Part shown: piece after piece, positions 1 to 7,188 of the stretch
How the letters are laid out: each line of letters begins with the position of its first letter
Position numbering within the stretch: position 1 is the first letter of the stretch
DNA from: Burkholderia sp. SRS-W-2-2016
GTDB lineage: Bacteria > Pseudomonadota > Gammaproteobacteria > Burkholderiales > Burkholderiaceae
NCBI RefSeq assembly: GCF_001931485.1
Contig: NZ_MSDV01000062.1
Coordinates: forward strand, 1 to 64,000
DNA: 64,000 nt
Reading direction: 5' to 3'
The notes under the pieces: generated by a model
What the model saw: only the letters and a program-made list of their open reading frames with translations
Databases searched by the model: none
Told to the model about the DNA's origin: nothing
Position numbers and translations under genes: made by a program

Positions 1-90
1 CCCCCCCCCCCCCCCCCCCGGCGCCGCCCCCCCCCCCGCCCCCCGCGCCGGGGGGGGGGGGGGGGGGGGGCCCCCCCCCCCCCCCCGCCA
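1..90. repeat. Homopolymer C/G low-complexity edge
   Basis: The first ~90 bases are almost only runs of C, then G, then C again, unlike the rest of the window. No gene is visible. This is most likely a sequencing or assembly artefact at a contig end. A real GC-rich hairpin downstream of the first transporter gene is possible, because the C and G runs could pair, but perfect homopolymers of this length are rarely genuine. Confidence 0.6.
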
Positions 91-104
91 CCTTACTCAA
101 GACT

Positions 105-1394
105 TCAGTCGCGCAGCTTGACCGGCGTCATCCGCGGCATCAGCAGATGAATGATGCCGAGCGCGACCAGGTAAGCGGAAGCGCCGACCGTGAACAGCGC
201 CCAATACTGGCCGGTACGCTGCAAGGTCTCGCCGATCACGCCGGAGAAGAAGAACGAACCGACCATCCCCGCGACCCCGCCGATCCCGACCACGGTGCCG
301 ACCAGACGGCGCGGAAACACGTCGCCCACGGTGGTGACCAGATTCGCCGACCAGCCCTGGTGCGCGGCGGCCGCCAGCCCGACTGCGAACACTGCATACC
401 AGAGGCTCTGAAAATACGACAGCGTCGCGATCGGCACCACGCACACCGCGCAGATGGCCATCGTCACCTTGCGCGCGAAGTTCGGGTGATTCGTGCGCGC
501 CATCAGACGCGACGACAGCCAGCCGCCGGCGACGCTGCCCACCGATGCCATCGTGTAGATCGCGATCAGCGGCAGACCCATGTTGCCGATATCGATGTGA
601 CGCGACTCGTTCAGCCACTTCGGCAGCCAGAACAGATAGAACCACCAGACCGGATCGGTCAGCAGCTTGCCGAAGACGAATGCCCACGTCTCGCGATACT
701 TCAGCACCGACAGCCAGCTGACGCGCTGCTCGACGACTTCGTCGCGATCGGCGTTGATGTAGTCGAGTTCTTCCTTCGATACCGACGGATGCTGCGCCGG
801 CTGCCGATAGATCAGCAGCCACACCGCGAGCCAGATGAAACCGGTTGCGCCGCCCGCGATGAAGGTCGCGCGCCAGCCCCAGGTGACCGCCGCGATCGGC
901 ACGAAAGCCGGTGCGACGATCCCGCCGATCGTCGCGCCCATGTTCCAGAAGCCGGTCGCCAGCGCGCGTTCCTTCTTCGGGAACCACGTGGCGGTGGTGC
1001 GGATCGCGACCGGGAAGTTGGCCGCCTCGCCGAAGCCGAGCAGGCCGCGCACCGCGGCGAAGCCCGGCACGGTCGCCGCGACCGCGTGCAGCATCGCGGC
1101 GAGGCTCCACATCGCCATCGCGCTGCCGTACACGAGCTTGGTGCTGACGCGGTCGGCGATCCGGCCGAAGATCGCCAGACCCACCGCGTACGCGACCGTA
1201 AACACCATCACGGTCTGCGCGTACTGCACCTGGGTCCAGCCGATGTCCTTCTGCAGCAGCGGCGCGAGCAGACCGAGCATCTGCCGGTCCATGTAGTTGA
1301 TCGTGGTCGCCGCGAAGATCATCGCGCAGATGGTCCAGCGGTATCGTCCGACCGCCGTGCGGGCAGTGGCCGCGTTGGCTTCCAGTATTTTCAT
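105..1394 (-). CDS. MFS transporter, hexuronate/sugar-acid type (ACS family)
   Basis: A 429-residue inner-membrane carrier, predicted to import a sugar acid by cation symport. About twelve hydrophobic segments are visible. The signature after TM1 (INYMDRQMLGLLAP) and the TM4 region GFGEAANFPVAIRTTATWFPKKER are typical of ExuT/GudP-like anion:cation symporters. The ATG at 1394 is chosen because the family's N-terminus begins just before TM1; the reading frame stays open far upstream, but that part is antisense-like sequence. It lies 65 bases downstream of a second MFS gene and is probably the last gene of the sugar-acid operon that begins with the dehydratase at 4109. The substrate is inferred from context (glucarate/galactarate/hexuronate) and not proven. 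Confidence 0.85.
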   Translation of the reverse strand: MKILEANAATARTAVGRYRWTICAMIFAATTINYMDRQMLGLLAPLLQKDIGWTQVQYAQTVMVFTVAYAVGLAIFGRIADRVSTKLVYGSAMAMWSLAAMLHAVAATVPGFAAVRGLLGFGEAANFPVAIRTTATWFPKKERALATGFWNMGATIGGIVAPAFVPIAAVTWGWRATFIAGGATGFIWLAVWLLIYRQPAQHPSVSKEELDYINADRDEVVEQRVSWLSVLKYRETWAFVFGKLLTDPVWWFYLFWLPKWLNESRHIDIGNMGLPLIAIYTMASVGSVAGGWLSSRLMARTNHPNFARKVTMAICAVCVVPIATLSYFQSLWYAVFAVGLAAAAHQGWSANLVTTVGDVFPRRLVGTVVGIGGVAGMVGSFFFSGVIGETLQRTGQYWALFTVGASAYLVALGIIHLLMPRMTPVKLRD

Positions 1395-1459
1395 TGCGTC
1401 TCCGAAGGTCTTCTTTAGTAGGTTGTGTGGAGGGTTCGGTATGCGTGGTTTAACCGTGT

Positions 1460-2797
1460 TCAACGGGCGCGCGGCGCGGGCGCCGGCAGGCTCTCGCGAG
1501 GGCTCATCCGCGCGAGGAACACGACGCCGGCGGCGAGCACCGACATCGCCGCGAGGCCGGTGAGTCCGCCTTCGATCGAGCCGGTCTTCTGTTCGAGCAG
1601 GCCGAACATCGCCGGCGCGACGAAGCCGCCGAGATTGCCGATCGAATTGATCAGCGCGAGCACTGCGGCGGCGATCCGCGCGTCGAGATAGCCCTGCGGA
1701 ATCGGCCAGAACAGCGACGACGCAGCCTTGAAGCCGATCGCCGCAAAGCAGATCGCGATGAACGAGAACACCGGGCCGCCCTGGCCGGCCGCATACATGC
1801 CGGCCGCGGCGATCAGCAGCACGCATGCGACCCATGCCTGCTGATATTTGAAGCGCGCGGCCAGCATCGCGAACAGATACATCGCCGCGATCGAGATCAG
1901 CCACGGGATCGAGTTGAAGAAGCCGACCTGCAGGTCGTTGAAATGTCCCATCTTGCGGATGATGCTCGGCAGCCAGAACGTCGCGCCGTAGATCGTCAGC
2001 GAGACCGCGAAGTAGATCACGCAGAAGATCACGATCTGCGGGTCGCGCAGCAGAGACCACAGCGACGGGTGGCCGCCGTGCGACGCGGCGCGCCGGCGCT
2101 GTTCGTCGTCGATCTCGCCGATCACCGCATCCTGCTCGGCCCGGCTCAGCCACTGCGCGTCGCGCGGCTTCGAGTCGAGCCACAGCCAGATGAAGCCGGC
2201 CAGCGCGACCGAGAACATCCCTTCGATCACGAACATCCATTGCCAGCCGCGCAGCCCGCCGCCTTCGATCATCATCAGTCCGCCGGAGATCGGCCCGGAC
2301 AGCACCGACGCGAGCGCGGAACCGCTCAGAAAGATCGCCATCGCCTTGCCGCGTTCATTGCCGGGCAGCCATTGCGTGAAGTAATAGATCACGCCCGGAA
2401 AGAAGCCGGCTTCGGCCGCGCCGAGCAGCAGGCGCATCGCGTAGAACGAGTTCTCGCCGCGCACGAACGCCATGCCGGCCGCCGCGAGCCCCCACGTGAG
2501 CATGATGCGGGTCAGCCAGAGCTTCGCGCCGAAGCGTTGCAGCAGAATGTTCGACGGCACTTCGAAGACCGCGTAGCTGATGAAGAAAAGCCCCGCACCG
2601 AGGCCATAAGCAGCCGCGCCGATGCCGAGATCGGCGCTCAGATGCTGACGCACGAAGCCGATGTTCACCCGGTCGATGTAGTTGACGATGAACATCACGA
2701 CGAACAGCGGCAGCACCCGCCACTTGATCTTGCTCACCGCGCTCGCCAGCAGGGCGGCGCGCTCCGGCCGCGCCGCGTCCGGGATGGAACGGTTCAT
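1460..2797 (-). CDS. MFS transporter, ACS family (glucarate/tartrate-like)
   Basis: A 445-residue secondary transporter with about twelve membrane spans. Diagnostic stretches include FIVNYIDRVNIGFVRQHLSADLG near TM1, and LLGAAEAGFFPGVIYYFTQWLP with RGKAMAIF in the TM4-5 region. These are characteristic of the anion:cation symporter family that carries tartrate, glucarate, phthalate and similar dianions. It starts 37 bases after the enolase-superfamily dehydratase stop and is co-directional with it, so the two are probably co-transcribed. Two different ACS-type carriers in one operon suggest uptake of more than one related sugar acid, or one importer and one of divergent specificity. The exact substrate cannot be read from the sequence. 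Confidence 0.85.
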   Translation of the reverse strand: MNRSIPDAARPERAALLASAVSKIKWRVLPLFVVMFIVNYIDRVNIGFVRQHLSADLGIGAAAYGLGAGLFFISYAVFEVPSNILLQRFGAKLWLTRIMLTWGLAAAGMAFVRGENSFYAMRLLLGAAEAGFFPGVIYYFTQWLPGNERGKAMAIFLSGSALASVLSGPISGGLMMIEGGGLRGWQWMFVIEGMFSVALAGFIWLWLDSKPRDAQWLSRAEQDAVIGEIDDEQRRRAASHGGHPSLWSLLRDPQIVIFCVIYFAVSLTIYGATFWLPSIIRKMGHFNDLQVGFFNSIPWLISIAAMYLFAMLAARFKYQQAWVACVLLIAAAGMYAAGQGGPVFSFIAICFAAIGFKAASSLFWPIPQGYLDARIAAAVLALINSIGNLGGFVAPAMFGLLEQKTGSIEGGLTGLAAMSVLAAGVVFLARMSPRESLPAPAPRAR

Positions 2798-2834
2798 GGA
2801 CTTGTCTCCTTCTGGGGCAGCGCGGTTCGGATGC

Positions 2835-4109
2835 TCAAAAGCGCGGGTTCTTGCCGGTGAAGCTCGGGTCGTACTTCTTCATCTGCTTGAGGTCGTCGCG
2901 ATTGCGCACGCCGCACGACAGGTACTGCGCGTGCAGTTCCGCGAGCCGCTCGCGATCGAGTTCGACGCCCAGACCCGGCGTGGTCGGCACGCGCACCGCG
3001 CCGTTGTCGAAGCGCACGCGGCCGCCCTTGATCACTTCTTCTTCCTGCCACGGGTAGTGGGTATCGCACGCGTAGGTCAGGTTCGGAATGCTCGCGGCGA
3101 CGTGGGTCATCGCCATCAGGCTGATGCCGAGGTGCGAATTCGAGTGCATCGACATCCCGAGGTCCCACAGCTTGCACATGCGCGCGAGCGTTTGCGTCGC
3201 GCGCAGACCGCCCCAGTAGTGGTGATCCGACAGCAGCACCTTGACCGAGCCCATTTCGGCGCCGCGGCGGAAGTCGTCCATCGTCGTGATCACCATGTTG
3301 GTCGCGAGCGGCAGACGCGTGTGCTTCGCGAGTTCGGCCATCCCCGCCAGACCCGGGCACGGGTCTTCGTAGTACTCGAGCAGTTCGTCGAGTTCGGGCG
3401 CGGCGGCGATGCTGGTTTCGAGCGTCCAGTTGGCGTTCGGATCGAGCCGCAGCGGCGTGCCGGGAAACGCGTCGTGCAGTGCACGCATACAGGCGATTTC
3501 ATGCGCGGGTTCGAACACGCCGCCCTTCAGCTTGATGCTCTGGAATCCGTACAGATCGATCATCCGGCGCGCCTGCGCGACGATCTGCGCGGGGCTGATG
3601 CCTTCGCCCCAGGCGTCGGGCGCATACGGTTTTTCGACGTGCTCCGCGTACTTGAAGAACAGATACGCGCTGTACGGCACCGCGTCGCGCACCTTGCCGC
3701 CGAGCAGGTCGACGATCGGCGCGCCGACGATCTGCCCTTGCAGGTCGAGCATCGCGACTTCGAGCGTGCTGATCACTTTCGGCGCGTTCTTCGCCGCGTG
3801 CGAGCCGGGCGCGAGTTCGAACTCGACCGCGCCGGGGCTCGCCTTGATCGTCGCGCGCACGCGCTCTTCCATCTGGTTCAGGTCGAACGGCGACAGCCCG
3901 AGTACCAGCGCCTTGGCCTGTTCGAGTACGCGCAGCATCGGCTCGTCGCCGTAGGTTTCGGAGATGCCGACGCGGCCGTCGCTGGTTTCCAGCTCGACGA
4001 TGGCGCGCAACGCCCAGGGTTCGTGGATCCCGGCGGCGTTCAGCAGCGGGCCGTCGCGGAAGGCGATCGGCGTAATTCGCACCTGTGTGATGGTGATGTC
4101 GCGAGTCAT
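2835..4109 (-). CDS. Glucarate dehydratase-like enolase-superfamily enzyme
   Basis: A 424-residue sugar-acid dehydratase of the mandelate racemase/enolase superfamily, nearest to glucarate dehydratase. It should abstract the proton alpha to a carboxylate and lose water to give a keto-deoxy sugar acid. Visible are the capping domain (residues ~1-130), the Lys motif in SIKLKGGVFEP, metal-ligand regions RLDPNANW, YYEDPCPG and ATNM, and the C-terminal DHHYWGG and MHSNSHLGIS segments, where the catalytic Asp-His dyad of the glucarate dehydratase group is expected. The ATG at 4109 fits the family N-terminus; an in-frame TTG at 4124 would add five residues. It heads an operon with two MFS carriers and is divergent from a GntR regulator. 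Substrate is predicted from family and neighbours. Confidence 0.85.
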   Translation of the reverse strand: MTRDITITQVRITPIAFRDGPLLNAAGIHEPWALRAIVELETSDGRVGISETYGDEPMLRVLEQAKALVLGLSPFDLNQMEERVRATIKASPGAVEFELAPGSHAAKNAPKVISTLEVAMLDLQGQIVGAPIVDLLGGKVRDAVPYSAYLFFKYAEHVEKPYAPDAWGEGISPAQIVAQARRMIDLYGFQSIKLKGGVFEPAHEIACMRALHDAFPGTPLRLDPNANWTLETSIAAAPELDELLEYYEDPCPGLAGMAELAKHTRLPLATNMVITTMDDFRRGAEMGSVKVLLSDHHYWGGLRATQTLARMCKLWDLGMSMHSNSHLGISLMAMTHVAASIPNLTYACDTHYPWQEEEVIKGGRVRFDNGAVRVPTTPGLGVELDRERLAELHAQYLSCGVRNRDDLKQMKKYDPSFTGKNPRF

Positions 4110-4155
4110 GGTGGCAATCGGCAATGAAGAAAACGAGATGGAACGGATGGTAAAG

Positions 4156-4171
4156 CACTAATGTATTAGTG
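4156..4171. promoter_or_regulatory. Candidate GntR operator (palindrome)
   Basis: CACTAATGTATTAGTG is a perfect inverted repeat with 7-base arms. It sits 47 bases upstream of the dehydratase ATG in the gap shared with the divergent GntR regulator. Its right half extends into the 15-mer gtattagtgtgtcag (4163-4177), which recurs with 12 of 15 matches at 4253-4267. This is most likely the binding site of the adjacent FCD-type regulator. Confidence 0.55.
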
Positions 4172-4252
4172 TGTCAGTCGGGTAAACGCTTACCCGGCCG
4201 TTTCGCCCCAATTCGCTGAAAAGCCCGCTGGACGGGCCTCGGGTCCGCTATA

Positions 4253-4267
4253 GTGCTAGTGTTTCAG
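4253..4267. promoter_or_regulatory. Second candidate GntR half-site near the regulator promoter
   Basis: The sequence gtgctagtgtttcag matches 12 of 15 bases of the element at 4163-4177. It overlaps a -10-like tatagt (4249-4254) about 60 bases before the regulator's ATG. A site here could give autoregulation. Confidence 0.4.
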
Positions 4268-4312
4268 CGCCCGGCGAGCCCGGGCGCCTGCGTCAACGCT
4301 TCAGCTCAAGCC

Positions 4313-5020
4313 ATGAAAAATCACGTTTCCCGGGCCGCGGTGGTCCACCGGATCGACCGCTCCCGCCATGCCGCGCCGCAGGTTTTCGAACGCCTGCGCG
4401 AAATGATCCTGTCGCTCGAATTGACGCCGGGCACGGTGCTGTCGCGCACCGAGCTGGCGAGCCGTTACGGTCTGAGCCAGACGCCGGTGCGCGACGCGCT
4501 AATGAAGCTCGGCGAGGAAGGGCTGGTCGACATCTATCCGCAACACGCGACGGTGGTCAGCCAGATCAATGTGACCTCGGCGTTGCAGGCGCTGTTTCTG
4601 CGCCGCTCGATCGAACTGGAAGTGGTGCGCACGCTCGCGCAGCAGCGCGACGCCGCGCTGCTCGCCGAGTTGCGCGCGACCATCGAGAAACAGGCGGAAC
4701 TGCTCGATCTGAAGAACTACGAACAGTTCTCGCTATTCGATCAGGCGTTTCACCGGCAGATGTACGAGGCGGCGGGGGTGCCGCAACTGTGGGACCTGGT
4801 GCGCAGATTGAGCGGACACATCGACCGGCTGCGGCGGCTGCATCTGCCGGTCGAGGGTAAGACGCTGGCGGTGGTGCGCGATCACACCGAGATCGTCGAT
4901 GCGATCGGCAACGGTGACGTGGACGGTGCGCAGGCGGCGCTGCGCAAGCATCTGTCGAGCACGCTCAATCAGATCGATCAGATTCGCGCGAGTCATCCGA
5001 ATTTTCTCGCGGATGACTGA
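4313..5020 (+). CDS. GntR-family (FCD) transcriptional regulator
   Basis: A 235-residue DNA-binding regulator. The N-terminal winged helix (residues ~20-85) shows QVFERLREMILSLELTPGTVLSRTELASRYGLSQTPVRDALMKLGEEGLV, the typical GntR pattern, followed by an all-helical FCD effector domain whose predicted metal/ligand side contains DQAFHRQMYEAAG and the C-terminal DHTEIVDAI. The ATG at 4313 is preferred over an upstream GTG-type start because it begins just before the HTH. It is divergently transcribed from the sugar-acid dehydratase/MFS operon, and the shared spacer carries a palindrome and an imperfect repeat of it. It is probably a repressor relieved by the sugar acid or its keto-deoxy product. 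Confidence 0.9.
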   Translation: MKNHVSRAAVVHRIDRSRHAAPQVFERLREMILSLELTPGTVLSRTELASRYGLSQTPVRDALMKLGEEGLVDIYPQHATVVSQINVTSALQALFLRRSIELEVVRTLAQQRDAALLAELRATIEKQAELLDLKNYEQFSLFDQAFHRQMYEAAGVPQLWDLVRRLSGHIDRLRRLHLPVEGKTLAVVRDHTEIVDAIGNGDVDGAQAALRKHLSSTLNQIDQIRASHPNFLADD

Positions 5021-5036
5021 GCCGGCGATCGGGTAG

Positions 5037-5060
5037 GCGAGCGGGTTAGCGAGCGGGTTA
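5037..5060. repeat. Tandem 12-base repeat between convergent genes
   Basis: Two exact copies of gcgagcgggtta lie head to tail. The second copy supplies the stop codon of the Rieske gene on the minus strand. It is probably simple slippage between convergent genes; no terminator-like T run is associated. Confidence 0.6.
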
Positions 5061-6329
5061 AACCGCCTGCAACTCGAACATCCGCCGCTTGAGCGCCGGC
5101 GTGCCGCCGCCCAGCGCGCGCCGGTACCACGCATGGAAATGGCGCATCCCGTCTTCGAGCGGCGACTGGTACGGGCCGGCGTCGCTGGTGCCGCGCCGAT
5201 GCAAACGCAGCCGGCCCGCATCCATCCGCTCGGCGATCTCGTCGTCTTCGATCACGGTTTCCAGATACGCGGCGCGTTGCGCATCGACGAACTCGCGCTC
5301 GAACGCGGCGATGTCCTCGGGGTAGTAAAACTCGACGACGTTCAGCGTTTCCTGCGGCCCCTTCGGATAAAGCGTCGATACGACCAGCGTATGCGGATAA
5401 AGCTCGATCATCTGGGTCGGGAAATACGCAAGCCAGATCGCGCCGAACGACGGCGCTTCGCCGCCGCGATATTCGAGCAGCCGGTCGTGCCACGTGCGAT
5501 ACACGTCCGAGCCCGGCTGCGCGAGCGCGTTGTTCACGCCGACGCGCTGCATGCTGTAGGTGTCCGCGAATTCCCAATCGAGATCGTCGCAGCTCACGAA
5601 CTGGCCGAGCCCTGGGTGAAACGGCGCGACGTGATAGTCCTCCAGATAGACCTCGATAAAGGTCTTCCAGTTGTAGTGGCAGGTGTGCGTTTCGACGTGG
5701 TCGAGCACATAGCCGGACAAATCGAACTCCGGGCGCGCGAACACGCGGGCCATATCGTCGGCCGGTTCGCGCGGTCCTTCGTAGAGGAGTCCGTGGCAAT
5801 GTTTGAGCGCGAAGCGTTCGAGATTGCGGCACGGTTTGCGCTCGAACTCGGGCGCGCCGATCAGTTCGCCTTTGCCGTCGTAAGTCCAGCGATGCAGCGG
5901 ACACACGATATTGCCGCCGGTCGCCGCGAGATTGCCGCTGGTTTGCGGCGGCGCGCTCGCGTTCGCTGCGCCGCTCGGGTTGCCGGCCGGCGCGCCGCCG
6001 GCGGCGCCGCTTACCTTGCCGCTCACATTGCCGGCCGCGCCGCCCAGCATCAACGACTGACGGTGCCGGCATACGTTCGACAGCAACTGCACGCCGCCCG
6101 CGTTGCGCACCAGCACGCGGCCGCCTTCGTCCTGCGGCAGCGCGCGCCAGTCGCCGGGATTCGGCACCGACTGCTCGTTGCCCACGTACAGCGCCGAATT
6201 CGCGAAGATGCGCGCCATTTCGAGCTCGAACAGCGCGTCGTCGAAATACGCGCTCGCCGGCAGTTGGAGCCCCCCGTCGCCGACGTCGTCCGTCAGGGCG
6301 AGATGGGGCAGGTTGCTGATGTCGTTCAT
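5058..6329 (-). CDS. alcE: Rieske-type oxygenase, AlcE-like, with an enlarged Rieske loop
   Basis: A 423-residue Rieske non-haem iron oxygenase-like protein. The Rieske [2Fe-2S] ligands are C87-R-H89 and C143-P-L-H146, and the mononuclear iron site is in EDYHVAPFH (H233, H238). The two halves of the Rieske motif are normally about 17 residues apart. Here 53 residues separate H89 from C143, and the extra piece (~residues 97-139) is Ala/Gly/Ser/Asn-rich low complexity. The start at 6329 has AAAGGA just upstream. It is the last gene of the siderophore operon, 47 bases after the FhuF-like gene. In Bordetella the alcaligin operon also ends with an iron-sulfur protein, AlcE. A role in carbon hydroxylation of the putrescine unit is plausible but inferred. 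Confidence 0.75.
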   Translation of the reverse strand: MNDISNLPHLALTDDVGDGGLQLPASAYFDDALFELEMARIFANSALYVGNEQSVPNPGDWRALPQDEGGRVLVRNAGGVQLLSNVCRHRQSLMLGGAAGNVSGKVSGAAGGAPAGNPSGAANASAPPQTSGNLAATGGNIVCPLHRWTYDGKGELIGAPEFERKPCRNLERFALKHCHGLLYEGPREPADDMARVFARPEFDLSGYVLDHVETHTCHYNWKTFIEVYLEDYHVAPFHPGLGQFVSCDDLDWEFADTYSMQRVGVNNALAQPGSDVYRTWHDRLLEYRGGEAPSFGAIWLAYFPTQMIELYPHTLVVSTLYPKGPQETLNVVEFYYPEDIAAFEREFVDAQRAAYLETVIEDDEIAERMDAGRLRLHRRGTSDAGPYQSPLEDGMRHFHAWYRRALGGGTPALKRRMFELQAV

Positions 6330-6376
6330 CGGTCCTTTCCTTTGGTTGGAGCACCCGCGCGTGCCGGCGGTCGCTT

Positions 6377-7186
6377 TTACGCGGCAGCCGCGCCGTCGTG
6401 CTCCGCATTCAAACGGGCGATGCGCTCGCACTGCTGCAGCCGCGGACAGGTGCTGCACAGTTCGCCGTCGCGTCGCCGATAGTGGTAGCAGCAGGTCTGC
6501 CGATCGAGCGCGAGCGCGCTCGTGCGGTCGCTGCGTGCATAGGTGAAGAAGCCGCCGCGGCCGTCGAGCGCGAGCGCCGCGAGCCAGCGTTTGCCGAGTG
6601 CGTCGACTTGCGCGTGGTCCCACTCGGGGTGTCGCGCGCGCGCCGCGAGCAGGGCCGCGAGTACGCAGTCGGCCTGCATCCCGGCGGCAGCGATCGGATT
6701 CACGCGAATCACGCGCGATAGTTCATCGAAGATCTGCCCGCAACAGCCGGCGATTTCGCGCGCGGCGAGTTCGATCAGCGCGTCGGGTTGCGCATGCGCC
6801 GGTTCGTGCGACGGCACCCGCACCTCGCGGGTCCAGCCGTTTTCGATCGGCTGTTCGACGCGCGCGAGCGACAGCACCCGCTGCGCGGTATGCACGCCGA
6901 TCACGCTCAGATAGATCGGCTGCCAGATCAGGATGCCCCAGCAGCGCAGCGACCAGTACGCGCGTCCGGCCTCCGGGTACGCGCCGCTCCAGTGCGCGAG
7001 CAGCGCTTCGAGCGCGACGCGGTTGGGCTCGGCGGCGGCGGGGCGCAGATGCGCGACGCCGCGTGCGGCTTCAGCCGTGTCGCCCGGCGCCGCTCCGCTC
7101 GCCTCGTGCGCGACCACGCCGCGCAGTCCCGGTACGACGCTGGCGGCGAGCCGCAGCAGTTGCTCCAGTGCAGGGCTCGCCGTCAT
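6377..7186 (-). CDS. FhuF-type siderophore-iron reductase
   Basis: A 269-residue ferric-siderophore reductase-like protein. The C-terminus carries CC-x10-C-x2-C (CCYHYRRRDGELCSTC), the unusual [2Fe-2S] motif of FhuF, which reduces Fe(III) in hydroxamate siderophores in the cytoplasm to release iron. The N-terminal ~200 residues are helical, with a conserved-type SLRCWGILIWQPIYLS segment. The start lies 2 bases after the stop of the NIS synthetase gene, so the two are translationally linked in the operon. By position it corresponds to the gene between alcC and alcE in alcaligin clusters. Confidence 0.85.
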   Translation of the reverse strand: MTASPALEQLLRLAASVVPGLRGVVAHEASGAAPGDTAEAARGVAHLRPAAAEPNRVALEALLAHWSGAYPEAGRAYWSLRCWGILIWQPIYLSVIGVHTAQRVLSLARVEQPIENGWTREVRVPSHEPAHAQPDALIELAAREIAGCCGQIFDELSRVIRVNPIAAAGMQADCVLAALLAARARHPEWDHAQVDALGKRWLAALALDGRGGFFTYARSDRTSALALDRQTCCYHYRRRDGELCSTCPRLQQCERIARLNAEHDGAAAA

Positions 7187-7188
7187 GC

